From Cryptomeria japonica (taxonomy: Eukaryota; Streptophyta; Pinopsida; Cupressales; Cupressaceae), in contig NC_081414.1 in the NCBI RefSeq assembly GCF_030272615.1, positions 234,532,733-234,596,732 on the forward strand: a stretch of 64,000 nt of DNA, read 5' to 3'. The position numbers were made by a program, and so were the translations under genes. Below are positions 46,271 through 57,877 of the stretch, piece by piece (positions within the stretch are counted from its first letter, which is position 1; every line of letters starts with the position of its first letter). The notes beneath the pieces are model-generated. The model did no database searches. It was given only the letters and a program-made list of their open reading frames with translations, and had not been told where the DNA came from.

Positions 46271-48100
46271 GATGCATATTCAAGGTTGAAATATGATAAT
46301 ATTTTTTCTTTTTCATATGTCTTTGCTTGTTCTTTAAAATGTAAGTAATAATACCATTTCACACCCATATACGTGAGAAAAAATATTCTCAAATTGTTGA
46401 TGTTTTGATGAATTAAATTACCTAATAGGTGATGATGTTAATGGAAGAGGTGGGCTTCACTGACAATTGACTATTTTTTACTTTGTGAGGTAGTATATGA
46501 AGTTTTAGTTTATGCACTATTAAGGCTATTGATAACCCTCATGACATCTACCATGACAAAATAATTAAAATAGGGGGGAAAAAATCAGCTCCAAATAGGG
46601 TTTACGTTGAAATGCATTTGTCTTGTCCTTCTTGCTAATGTCATGCCCTTCTTGTGAATGTTGAGATTAATTTTCAAGAAGAGTGTATCTTGAGCTTGAA
46701 TATATATATATATAGTTGTATTTGTACTCATTTTTGCATATCATACATTTGCATGCAAAGTGGTGTAGAGTACAAAGTAAGGTATGTGTTGTACAATGTT
46801 CGTTGTTGGAAGGAAAATGAACTACTTTGGTAAAACATATAAACCCAATTTAAATCATGTTTGGTGATTCAATGAAGGAACTCTTCTACAAACAAACCTT
46901 TTAAAAGTTGTAAGTTATTTAAGATTTGTGTTTCAAATGATTTCTTTTGATGGGTTCCATATTAAACCTACTCTACTTTAAGTAGAATGTGGTAGAATTG
47001 AATTGCCTTTTCAACCATTCAGGACCTTCCTAGTTCTATCAATATTAATTATATGTATTTAGGATATGCATGATTTACATTGATTGAAAACTATTGACAC
47101 CAGATAAAATGTTAAGCACGCAATGTTCATTAAATTAGATCCAACTTGTTTGTTTTGAAGAGGTTTCATGTGAGGTCCATTTAATGCAGGAGAATAATTC
47201 ATCAATGTTCAAATCTTATATTAATTCTATAAGGTACAAAATATTTCTTTAATAAAATAGAGATATCTTTATTTTTCTTAATAAAGTTAAATCATCTTAG
47301 TTATGCTATGAATGCATAATTGAGTAAAAAAACATGTAATTTTAATGTTATTCTCAAAATATTAAACGTAGATGTGAAAATATCTTATTTGAATTAGTCT
47401 AATTAACTTGGGTCTAATCTAAAACAAATGATTTAATTTGATTACTTGTCATGATCATATATTATTCATTTCCTTATTTTCTCCTTGCTGATATAGATTA
47501 GCGTACACTGTAATAATCATACTTCATGGGATGTCATCTTATTCTTCTTTTGTTCATATGGGCAAACAATTTACAAGTAAAAAAAAATTCTACTCTTCAC
47601 ATACATGTAAACAGGCTTGGTTTTAATTTTGATCTAGGTTGTCCATAAGACTTCTACCCTTCACATACATGTATCAAGATAAAGTTTAACAACTTATTAT
47701 TACTTATGTTTCATGATTGTAATTTGTTCACTTTATTGCAATAGGGATCTACCCTTGACATAATGTAAACAAACTAAATTTTAAAAAGTTACTATTACTT
47801 TCTTGTTTACTATTGTAATTTATTCACATTATTGTGATGACATATAGACTAATTGAAAGGAACATAATGTTTTCCTCAACAATATTTATATTTAATATTA
47901 TATATTAATATACATTAAATATTTAATATATATTAAAACATATTTGATATTATATATATGTTAATATTTATATATTCACAATATGTATTTAACATTTACT
48001 ATTTATAACTATTTAATATATAATATTATATCTAAATATTTTATTTATTTTATTGGTAACAAATTTTGATTTTATTAATATTAGATTACAGAGATACATA
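46271..48100. other. AT-rich non-coding DNA left of element E
   Basis: No gene is supported. It includes a short (TA)n run near 46701 and, at 47880-48050, a highly AT-rich stretch of aatattta/taatatat words with many local dyads. It ends at the TGTTAGACATAAT start of E. Confidence 0.5.
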
Positions 48101-50224
48101 TGTTAGACATAATGCACCACTAAGAGGGGGAGGGAGTGAATCAGTGGTTCTTAACTTTTCCCTTTAGCTATCCTATGTGAGCATACCAGTTAATAGGACT
48201 AACTCAATGAAGACTTACTGGTTAGTGGAGAGAACAAAACAAATGCAATCACACAAGGGACATCACATAGCACCAATATATACGAGGAAAACCCAAGATG
48301 AGAAAAACCTTGATGAGTAATGTTGTTGAAGGCTACTGCTCTAATCCAGCCTCACAATGGAAAATTTGTTACAATGTTTTGGGCACCAAACCAAGGAGAA
48401 CCAACCCCTAACTTGTTTATGGGCTACAACCCAAAGGAGCTACAACCCATGCACTGAGCTACAACTCAGTGTTAACAATAAAAACATCAACTAAAAAAGT
48501 AGTTGTCTTGTTACAAGTGAATCTTGTAACCATTTCATATACCTTACTCTATCATTGAGATACCTTCTTTGTTACACCGACTCACTCTTTTGTTGCTCTC
48601 TTATGTTGCTTAACTGTCGATGCACCTCTCCTCTTCTCCTTCTTTGTTGGATCTCCACCTTACTCTCTGCTCTTCACCAGTATAACATTTTTGCAGTTCT
48701 CTGTCTGCCTTCTCTACAACCTCCTTCACTTCTGCTCTACTGGTATGGTCACTACTGGTTCTACTCTGCTATCGGTTGAACACTTCAACCTGATTCTCAC
48801 TCACACTCACTCTCTTCTGAGATACTCATTGAGCCAATATTCTTCTATTTCGCAGCAACTTAACTATGTCTTTGGCCTGCATATTTATAGCCTAGTTTTC
48901 CTGCCAAAAACCAATTCACAATCTAAGTTGTTAGGGTTTCCTCATCATCCTTGAGGAAAACCAAATCCAATTAGATCTTGCTTGATCTGATCTTCCTGAC
49001 AGCCAAATGTACATCTCCTCCATTATTGCACCTTCTTGACCATGCCTTTTATCTTTGACAATTTGATTTTTACCTTGTCAATTGATCTCTTGGTCAGACA
49101 CCAAGATCTATCTTGTTGTTTCGTTCATCTGCCTCGATCTCTTCAAACACTCTTAGATGGCTCTAAGTTGTCCTCCAAACCTTGAGCCATAAACCTCTGC
49201 AACACGTCTCATGATTTGTGGGATCTTCCATTAATGTCGACCAACTCTGCAACTACCTCGTTGGTGTACATTCCATCTTCATCCAAATGCAGGTTCGCCA
49301 CCTTGACTCCATGTGGCATCCATGTTGACCATCTTCTAGCTTGGCTCTTCAAGTCGGTCCAGATAGGATCACCAACCAAACTCTCTACTAGTTCCTCTTT
49401 CTTGCTAGTTTACTAACCCTATCAGTATTCTCACATTCTATTGGTTAACTTCTCATGTCTTCTCTTTGTTGAACTATCGGTGGAACCCCTTAACCAGTTG
49501 CCAAACATGTATAACATAGTATTCACATTCCACAAAGTAGGAGGTAATTTGTATCTGCACCTTGTCCATATTACCGGTGAACATTCATACCGGTAAGACC
49601 TCGTCATCTGTATCAACATCTCAACATGCCTTCTTAGTCGATCTAGTGCATATCTATGATTTCATGCACTTAATGCACACCTCATATTCCTTATCTCACA
49701 AAACTATGATGCACACAATGCATGATAGGAGATAAGTTCCACTTACCGATGGAGTGGCACCTTGTCTTCTGCATCCTGCAGTGTACTCATGTGACTTCCC
49801 TATTTCTGTAGCATATCTTCATATAGGCACATATGATCCAGTGTGGGTACATTCACTATCAGTCATTTCTTCATATGGTGACTGCATTCTTCATCTGGTG
49901 GGAGTCTTGTTGTCCTGCAGCCTTACAGTATACCTATGCTCTATTCATTCTTTCTCCTCCAGTGTTGATGTGATTTATGTAACATTATGCCTCTTCATCA
50001 CAAACAACATCCAAGCACCTTGGACCTCTTTCTTGTACACTAGTCATGACCTTTGCAGGCTAAAAACCATTCACTTTATTGATCTGACTTCTCCATGTCA
50101 ACACATCACTTACCAATTGACATCATTTCCTTATCGGTGATGCATTGTACCAGTACCGATCACTTTCCCAACTCATCCACACAAGTCAGGCACTAACTTG
50201 TGTACCAGTGACTCCTAGGGTACT
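48101..50224 (-). repeat. Element E 3' LTR, main part
   Basis: It starts TGTTAGACATAATGCACC and is colinear with 59969-61590 up to 49626. A minus-strand TATA box, CTATAAATATG, lies at 48881-48891 and the conserved hairpin region at 48280-48310. A block of about 50 bases present in the other LTR (near 60752-60805) is absent here. The last 90 bases of the LTR are displaced to 56499-56587 by F. Confidence 0.88.
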
Positions 50225-51446
50225 TGTTGATGTGTTTTTTATGACTGCGTCTAACACAAAATAAAGTCACCAACGGTCACCTTATCCTCTCTTGATCAAG
50301 ATTAGTCTGTATGCTAGGATTGCTTAAAGTTCAAATGGATAATTCCAGGGTTCCTTCAGTGCGTGGACGTGACTCAGTTGTTTGATGGGTTTGCTGATAA
50401 CCCAAGGGGGCCTTACGTGTGTTGAAGAAAACTTATGCAAGCTTAAGTATTTTTGTATGGATGATTTGCAATGAAAGCTATATTTTTTGGATCTTTTGGA
50501 TTTTGAATTATGCAGAAAGTAAATAGGAATAGGGTAGAGAAAATCCTAGGCTAAGGCTAATTTAATCCTATGAACAAGGAGACGGGATAACTTGCGCAAA
50601 AGCCAACCATGCTTCGCTTTGCCAGCAATGCACAACTACACAAAGGTGGTGCAATCTCCAGAGCGTGTGTTAAAGATTTTCAAATCATCAAGAGAAATCA
50701 TCAAATCAAACAATCTCTTCTGATAATCGAAGTTAAACATACACATATAACAGAGGCTCAGGCTAACTTTGCACAATATGCAACAATCATCTACACACCA
50801 AAACTATGAGCACGAATTTTGCAACAAGTGATCCTATCAAATCCATCTCATCTAACAACATGAAAGCAAATCTAATCTATAAAGAGAATGAGACCATGCG
50901 AGCTCCAAAACAACACAAGAACACACCAACAATGGAACAATGTATTAAGTGTTTGCTTCAAAAAACTCTTAGCAACAATCTCTGATGATAGTCTCTCCTA
51001 TTTTACAAATGAGGGGGTCATCCCCTTATATAGGCCTCAAGCCATGATCACATGCAAAACCCTAATTAGGGTTTGCCCTAAAGATTCCCCACTTAAGGTG
51101 CAACAAGGTGGGAATCGGCAATTAATAACCTATTATGCCCATTTGCAATTAATATAAAGAGCCTAAAATAGTGCCCACTAGCACATTAAATGTGCCCCAT
51201 GATGTTGATTATGCTCAAAATATAACCGACACCATCATAAATGCCCATCATTCTCCAAGTGACGGCAACATGCATGAAGAATCTGTCATAAAACCATAAT
51301 GAGAAGGCGACATGCAAACAAAATATTCCTCATCTGATGGTGACATGCATTGACTAGATCCACACCTAGTCAACATTCCTTCAACAATAAGTACACCACT
51401 ACTATTCAGCCAAAAGAATTTCATCCAAAAATGGATGACCATTATC
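50225..51446 (-). other. F downstream segment, LTR-like, with TATA box
   Basis: No coding sequence is seen. The minus strand carries CCTATATAAGG at 51024-51034. If the segment is an LTR, one possible start is the minus-strand TGATGGGCAT at about 51252, opposite TGATGTG at 50229. No second copy was found to test this. Confidence 0.4.
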
Positions 51447-54400
51447 TCATTCATTTATGGCACATGCAATGAATCTGCCGATGACAACTTCTAGTTCTCC
51501 GATGGAGACACTTGGCACATTTTCAATGTTAAACTCCATCAAGGCAATTTCTTCCTCGCTCCTAGAAAAGAAGCTTTCCCACTCTGCCATGACTTCCTGT
51601 GTCTTCTTCATTATACTGAAGAATGAAGAAACATATGCAAAATGTTCTTTAGGAAATGAACCTACGAAGAAGAAATTGTGCAACTCAGATTTCAGGGAGT
51701 TCACCGTTATTGCTTCGTCATTGAGTTTCCTTGCAAACAATGCTTCTATTGCACTAAGGATGTCCTCATGTACCCCTCTGATAGACTCTTTCAAGGTGAC
51801 AGAGTCAACGCTGAATCTATCAAAGGTGTTCTTTCCTGAGCAGATGGCGTAGAACCATTAGGGAAAGTCATAAGCTTCATTCTCTTGGATCACTTTCCCA
51901 TCCACCAAAGTTTTCCTTGGAGTCCTCGTCAGAGCCTTGAATCACGGAATGGTTAAGTCTTGGTAAATGTCTACATCCTCCCATAATCCTTTTGTTGTCT
52001 CCAATCTATTCAGGAGGGCCATGAACTTTGAGTGAAGTTGAGCTAGATCCTCAATGAATTTTCCTGCCTCAGCATAAATGTCTTCTATCCATTCCCGGGA
52101 ATTTTGCACCATTGCTCTAATAAGCTCCGCATCATCAACCACTTCCTTGGTAAGGGAGTGAGGAGGAGTGAATGAAGGACCTGCCTCCCTGAGGGGTCTT
52201 TTGAAACTCTTGACGTATTCGCATAGGACTCTATTTTCTTCCCTTAGCCACTTACATTTCGCCTTTGATTTCAGCAATTTCCCCTTCATGGCTAAGGAAG
52301 AATCCTCAAAGTCTCCCACTACCTAATCTATGGAAGCATGGCCAAGATCAATTTTTCTAGTGACGTAATCCTCCTACCTAATCTCACTTCTATCTTTATC
52401 CACTGCAGGCTCAGCAATGTCCAAGGTCTGGGATCCAGATTCTTCCCTGACAACCTTGGAAAATTTTCGTGGGGCCTTCCTTTCCATCGGCTGATCCATC
52501 CTCTTTAATAATTCTTCCAACTCCCAAGTAGGATTGGTTCCTCCTTCTGCTTCATTCCCCAACCTACCTATCAACCAGTCTAGAGCGGGGATGGAATGGT
52601 TATGATCCTCTACATGCTCCTATTCCTGAGATTCTTCCTCTATTTCACCAAGGATAGTCTCCACAAAGCTATCCTGGCAAGCTTCTTCCTGGTGCGGGGG
52701 ACTTTCTTGCCTCTGACTTCTTAGTCGATGGTGGCCTTGTGAAGCATTGATGGTAAGTATATCGAGTGTTGGAGCATTCCCTGGAAGTAGACTTGTGGAA
52801 TGTGGAAACATCTCTACTTCCCGCGCACTCGAGGAACTAACTGGTGAATGCTCCCTTTTTGTCCTTGCTCTCTTTTATGGAGGTTCTTCTTATTGGGATT
52901 CCTTTTGAACCTCGTATGGGATTTCCTACTGGATATCCTTCTTCTTTGTTTCCCTTGGCCTCATTGGGGCATTTTTCCATTTGTCCATTTGGGCTTCCCT
53001 TGAACCTATGAAGAGCTTTCAGTTGCCTCACTGTGGGAATCCAGATTTTCCATTAGCTGGTATGTTAGATGAACATTTTCTTCCACCAACTTTCTTGTTT
53101 TCCTGTCAATCCAGTGCTTAGTGAATTTCAACACTAGCCTAGCTAGGATATTCAAATCATCTACCTCAAGCTCTGACCAATTTGGAAACTGGATAGGTTG
53201 ATCCTTTACTTTCTTGAATTCAGGTTGTGTCAAATCTAAATCTTCCTTCACCTGACCTGGTCCCTGATAAATTTCACTTATTCTAATGGTGTTGAGGAGC
53301 AATCTAGAATACATTCTTCTTCAGACCTCAAGGTCATCCTCGGCACTTGCCCACTAATCCTCCAAGTGAAACCTGTGTATGAATTTGATGTCGACAACCT
53401 TCCTAATTTGGTTGTAAGGATCATATTGGGTCCTAGATGTGTAAAATGGCAGGTGATAAAATGTTAGATCCACTGCTGCACTTTCAGCGGCTTCCAAACC
53501 TGGGCATATTTCCATGAAGTCACCCAAGACAACTAGAAATTCAATTGATTGCTTCTTCTTCTTCTTTTGTAGCTGATCATAGGCAGTTAACTGCCTCATG
53601 AGCTCAAGCAATACAAGCTTATCTAATGGATATCTGGGCAATTTGTATGACTCAAAGGAGAATCCTTGCGTCTTGATGTATGTGAATTTAGGAAATTGCA
53701 AGAACGCAGCTCCATACTTCTAGACGAAGGAACTTTCTTGTGGCGACAACCTCATGTGCAACTTATTTTGCACAAGCCGTGTCAAGTACATGGTGAAAGT
53801 GTCATTCGTCAACCTGTAAGAATTCATATTGTGGAGATGCAGCTGGGGATAACATTCATGTATTTTCAACTAAGCTGGTCCGTAGCCCATGATTCCTCTT
53901 GCTGGTAGCCAATCGAATCCTTCCTTTTGTGCAAGCATATAGAACAGGTAGGAGCTCATGAAAAAGGACTAGGACCTTTTCTCTTTTAGGTTCTTCAATT
54001 GTTCATGCAGGTAGTGACTAATCAATCTAGCCCAGTCGATCAGCATATTTGAATTCATGATCTCGCCTATGTAGAAGAACATTCAGGCCTCAAAGTTCAC
54101 TGAATGTGGGCATCCCATTACTTTTCTTAGCATTTTTATCATGTCTACATACTCCTTCTTGAACTCGAAGATTGTGAGAGTTCTAGGCATCTTCGAAGCG
54201 TGCACTCTAGGCTTCAGCAACCACTACTTATTGATCAAATTAGTGCACCTGGCAAGGCCTGCTTCATATACTACTTGAGCTCCATTGCTGGTCTTGTACA
54301 TCATGGAATAATGTGAAGAGATTCTGAAAGCTTCACCAATTGACTCCGGAGTCAATGTTGCTAGTAACTTGCCATTTGGTGTTGAGATCATTTTTCACTC

Positions 54401-54694
54401 CAGATTATAATGTGTTGCACATTCCAAGACCAGGTTTGGGCATTGAATAGCGAGAGGAAAACCAGCTACTACAACTATTCCAATTCTCACAATTCTGACA
54501 ACTGTCGGGGATGGATTGTGCCCTACTATTCCAAACATTCAGATCTTGAATGCAGCCAAGTTGAATGTGCCTAGGTTGGTATCGCTGATTTCATCCCATC
54601 TTGAATTCAATCGAGAATGAGGAAGAAAACTTTTCATTTCAGCCTTGATCAATGCCTGCCTGGAGATAGTTGCTACCTTATTTGATCCCGCCAT
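51447..54694 (-). pseudogene. F protein relic: large unrecognised protein, homologous to H
   Basis: The ATG at 54694 opens M-A-G-S-N-K-V and lies about 115 bases after a TATA box. The frame can be followed to 51447 with about a dozen stops or shifts, around 1,080 codons in all. Recognisable segments in order are W-A-R-L-I-S-H-Y-L, F-F-M-S-S-Y-L-F-Y-M-L-A, F-P-K-F-T-Y-I and L-P-R-Y-P-L-D-K-L-V-L-L-E-L near 53640. Then come F-H-L-E-D, E-V then M-Y-S-R-L-L-L-N-T-I-R, an acidic/Pro-rich linker and two helical segments at the C-terminus. The first half aligns with H. No polymerase or nuclease motif is seen. Function is unknown. Confidence 0.7.
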
Positions 54695-54805
54695 CCTGGA
54701 ATAACCTTGGAAATGATGAAAATAGAGACTAAGTATGAATATTCTTCACTTCTCCACTTCTTCTTTCCTGAATCTTGCACATGAGAAATGGAATGCCTTT
54801 CCAAA

Positions 54806-54814
54806 CTTATATAG
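54806..54814 (-). promoter_or_regulatory. TATA box of the F gene
   Basis: The minus strand reads CTATATAAG, 112-120 bases before the ATG at 54694. The spacing gives a leader of about 80-90 bases if transcription begins some 30 bases downstream. This is a normal plant promoter layout. Confidence 0.6.
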
Positions 54815-55344
54815 AATTCTTTGAAATGTCTTGCTACATTTAATTAGTAATTGCATTCATGATGCACCATACTTTCCCCAATCACTACACCATGCAAAGG
54901 CAGCTTCCCATGCGAATGAGTTCAAATTTAGAACTTTCTTTAAATGCTCCAAGTCATGCGTCATACTTGGAAGATTCCTTCTGCCAACTCATTGATTTCA
55001 CTCTTTCTAATTTTGGAGGGAATTTGAAGGATTCTCTCGAGGTTTGCTTGATTCCACTTTATTCTAGTTGTCTCCTGCTTTTGAAGGAATTTCCATGTCC
55101 TTTTTCAACATCCCTATTTTCTAGGGATCCTCCTAAAATTTAGGAGTCAGATTCATTGGATGGATAATTTCATCCTGATTCTCAATATATAAAATTTTCC
55201 ATACTCCGTCGAGATTTGCTGTCTAAAAATAGCAAATTCAAAAATTTGCCCGAGGGGAATTTTGCTTTTTATTCCTCCTTGACTCCTTGGATTCCATGCC
55301 TTAGGAAAAATTTCAACTTTTAGCTTGGGCGGAATTTTTACTAT

Positions 55345-55790
55345 GCCAAGGATTCATGGAATTTTCCATCTGTCCTTGCTTGGCCCATTTTGGCGCCCAA
55401 CTGCATACTTGGGCGCAATTTTCCTCTAGCCAAGGATTCATGGATTTTTCCATTTGTCCTTGCCTTCTCTAGTTTGGCACCTAACTGCATACTTGGGCGC
55501 AATTTCACTCTGGCCAAGGATTCATGGAATTTTTCTTTTGTCCTTGCCTTCTCTAGTTTGGTGCTTGACTGCATAGTTGGACAGAATTTTTCTAATGCCA
55601 AGGATTCATGGATTTTTCCATCTGTCCTTGCCTTCTCCATTTTGGCACTTGACTACATATTTGGGCGGAATTTTGCTAATGCCAAGAATTCATGGATTTT
55701 TCCATCTGTCCTTGGCTTCTCCATTTTGGCGCCTGACTGCATATTTGGGCACAATTTCCATTATGACATGGATTCATGGATTTTTCCATC
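55345..55790. repeat. 84-bp tandem array, six units in exact register
   Basis: The word gccaaggattcatgg (or a close variant) occurs at 55345, 55429, 55513, 55597, 55681 and 55765, each exactly 84 bases apart. Each unit also carries ttttccatctgtccttg and a 'ttgggcggaattt' variant. The period is 28 codons, so both strands stay open across it; the minus strand gives a 28-residue repeat with E-K-A-R-T and H-E-S-L-A. It lies upstream of the F TATA box. Confidence 0.95.
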
Positions 55791-56498
55791 ATTTAATCTC
55801 CCAGACTTAGAATATTTTGACCTCCTGTGATTTTGAAGTGTTTTCCTGATCTTTCCATTTTAGGCATGGATTTCCAACACTTGACCCATTTCTGGCTTTC
55901 TTTGTCTGTTGTTTGACTTTCCGAAATTAGAAATGTTTGTGAATGTCTGATCCTTGTCACCTTGTCTGACTGACCCTGCCAGTACTGACTTTCCAAAAAT
56001 AGAAACCTTCCAGGTGTCAGCGTTAGACCCCTAGACATGGTGCAAGAATGACTTACTATAAATAGAAAATTACTAAAAATAGTAAGGTTGATTTTTGGCA
56101 AAATGACGACATTCCAGAACTCAGAAAAATCCCTTAAAATAGGGACTTTCTAAAAATAGAAAGTTGCTTTGTTTGGGCTCAAATTTTACTGGGAGGTCCC
56201 TTGAAGGGTCCCGATTCTAGTCGTATGTTCATTTTTCCCAAAACCCTAACAAGAACCCCTAAAATCTAGGACAAAAGGCAGAAACCCTAAAAAGGGACAA
56301 AACGGGCCCTAGACTTCATAGAATTCACTCAACAGAGAAGCAAATCAACTCTAACTGACCCCCGAACATCCGCAAAGTGGAGAGATTGAAGAGATCGCCA
56401 CCAAAACACACAAAAAAAACAAGAACAAACGACAAAAAGGGGTTAAAATCTAGGGGGGGGCTATTTGGGATGGGGTGATGTGTGATTAGGTCACAACA
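55791..56498. other. F upstream end
   Basis: No gene is supported. Words such as 'taaaaatag' recur (55989, 56060, 56073, 56150). A 'tagggggggg' run near 56452 and tgatgtgtgattagg at 56476 precede the end. Confidence 0.5.
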
Positions 56499-56587
56499 GT
56501 AATCTTCCTTAACAGTGTTGCACATACACCTCTTCTACTAGTGGACATCTCATATCGGTTGACATCAATGACAACCTAATGCCAACA
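56499..56587 (-). repeat. Element E 3' LTR, displaced first 90 bases
   Basis: On the minus strand it starts TGTTGGCATTAGGTTGTC, directly after the PPT, and contains the 'gtcattgatgtcaac' motif common to the copia LTRs here. It is cut off from the rest of its LTR by F. Confidence 0.8.
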
Positions 56588-56600
56588 ATCTCCCCCTTTT
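56588..56600 (-). promoter_or_regulatory. Element E polypurine tract
   Basis: The minus strand reads AAAAGGGGGAGAT, identical to the PPT of element B and immediately adjacent to the LTR start at 56587. Confidence 0.9.
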
Positions 56601-57877
56601 GCATTGATGTCAACTCATGTAGTATCCGGCATACTACATAATCCTTCTCTCCCTTTCTTTTCTCTAATCCATGGATTCTCAACACATGTAGTATGTTGTA
56701 TACTACATAATCCTTCTCCCCCTTTGACAACAATGGCAAAGGGCACTGCCAGGATATCATTCATCCTTGTATTTACTAGGTACTGACAAAATTCTTTCTC
56801 CCCCTTTGTCTTTACCAGATGTCTCTCCTTCTTTGATACCAATTGTTACAAATTGTTACTTTTTCTCAAGTCATAGCTCTTGAGATGGGGGATTTGATCA
56901 TCAACTGACACCAATTGAGCATGCAAATATGAAACCATTTGTTAAAACACTCAATTGCAGAGGGATGTGTTAGTGAACGCTACTCACCTGTCAGTCAACC
57001 TGCATCACCTCCTATTTGATCCCAAATGTCTTTAGGAATCAAATGTGATTGTACTACCAATACAACCAGCCAACTAACAAGTAGGAATCAAATGTGATTG
57101 TACTAAGAATACAACCAACCAATCGATAGGTAGATACCCCTTACAATGAAATTCTCCTGGGTATTCCTACTGTAACTTTTCATCATTGGCAGTTTTGGGC
57201 AATCCAAACACTTACTTTTCCAAGTTCAATCATCCCGGCTTTGTATGATAGCCACTTGAACTCCCCCTGAGTCATACATCTTGACTTTGGTGAGGTCTAA
57301 TACCAGGGCTCCAATTGTCTCCATACCAGTTGAGCTGTGCAACTTTAATCATCTGATGATCTTTTAGTTCCATTATATCCACCATAGTCTATGACATGAT
57401 CCTGGATGAACACAATGCCATACAATGTCATCATCAAGTGATAAATCTAACCGGTGAGCCCATAAACATGCATGCCTACATGGTCAACCACTAGGCTAGC
57501 AAATGTCATTCAAGTCTTTTCCAATACCACCTCAGACATGAACTCCACATTCCATGCTACCAGGGCTATTGCAACTGATCTCCAACTTTATTGTCTTACA
57601 TAACCTGCAAGTACCTATTTAGCATTCATTCCAGTAACATCTTGTACATATCGGTCTCCTGTACCAGTCCACTATCACTGCCCAAGTACCTTCATGTGAC
57701 TCCTGACCTTTGTCAACATTGTATCTGATGACAATTGTTATCTTGTCATATATTGATATAGTTGTAGTGATCCAATCTTTCATACCGACAACAATATGTT
57801 CTTCCATGTTGCCTTCATCACTGATGGGGTGAATGATAAATTCAGTATATTACTCCCTCTAAGATCCTGTATCTCCT
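56601..57877 (-). other. Element E region between gag and PPT, pol missing
   Basis: It contains further polypurine boxes (ctccccctttg near 56716 and 56799), a 69-bp tandem duplication with gtagtat/atactac dyads (56616 and 56685) and a 49-bp tandem duplication starting taggaatcaaatgtg at 57033 and 57082. None of the protease, integrase, RT or RNase H motifs seen in A, B and D is present on either strand. Confidence 0.7.

Larger units (their letters stand above)
50225..56498 (-). mobile_element. F: 6.3-kb insertion of unknown class within the E LTR
   Basis: E LTR sequence stops at 50224 and resumes at 56499, ending in CTAATGCCAACA directly before the E PPT. The insert starts TGTTGATGTG and ends GGTCACAACA. 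The flanks gtact (50220-50224) and gtaat (56499-56503) could be a 5-bp duplication with one change, but this is imperfect. The two ends are not direct repeats, so it is not a normal LTR element as it stands. It carries a relic homologous to H, an 84-bp array and two minus-strand TATA boxes (54806-54814 and 51024-51034). Confidence 0.6.

Noticed and set aside
55345-55790. Regular repeats resembling a CRISPR array
   Set aside because: The whole 84-bp unit is conserved, with no unique spacers, and the context is a plant retroelement.
55390-55830. 146-codon plus-strand frame across the 84-bp array
   Set aside because: The open frame follows from the multiple-of-three period. With both strands open there is no reason to prefer a gene, though translation is not excluded and is discussed as a finding.
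56826-56842. gataccaattgtta, resembling a second PBS/LTR boundary inside element E
   Set aside because: It matches the boundary at 59959-59972 over 14 bases, but no LTR sequence follows it, so it is more likely a fragment or chance match.
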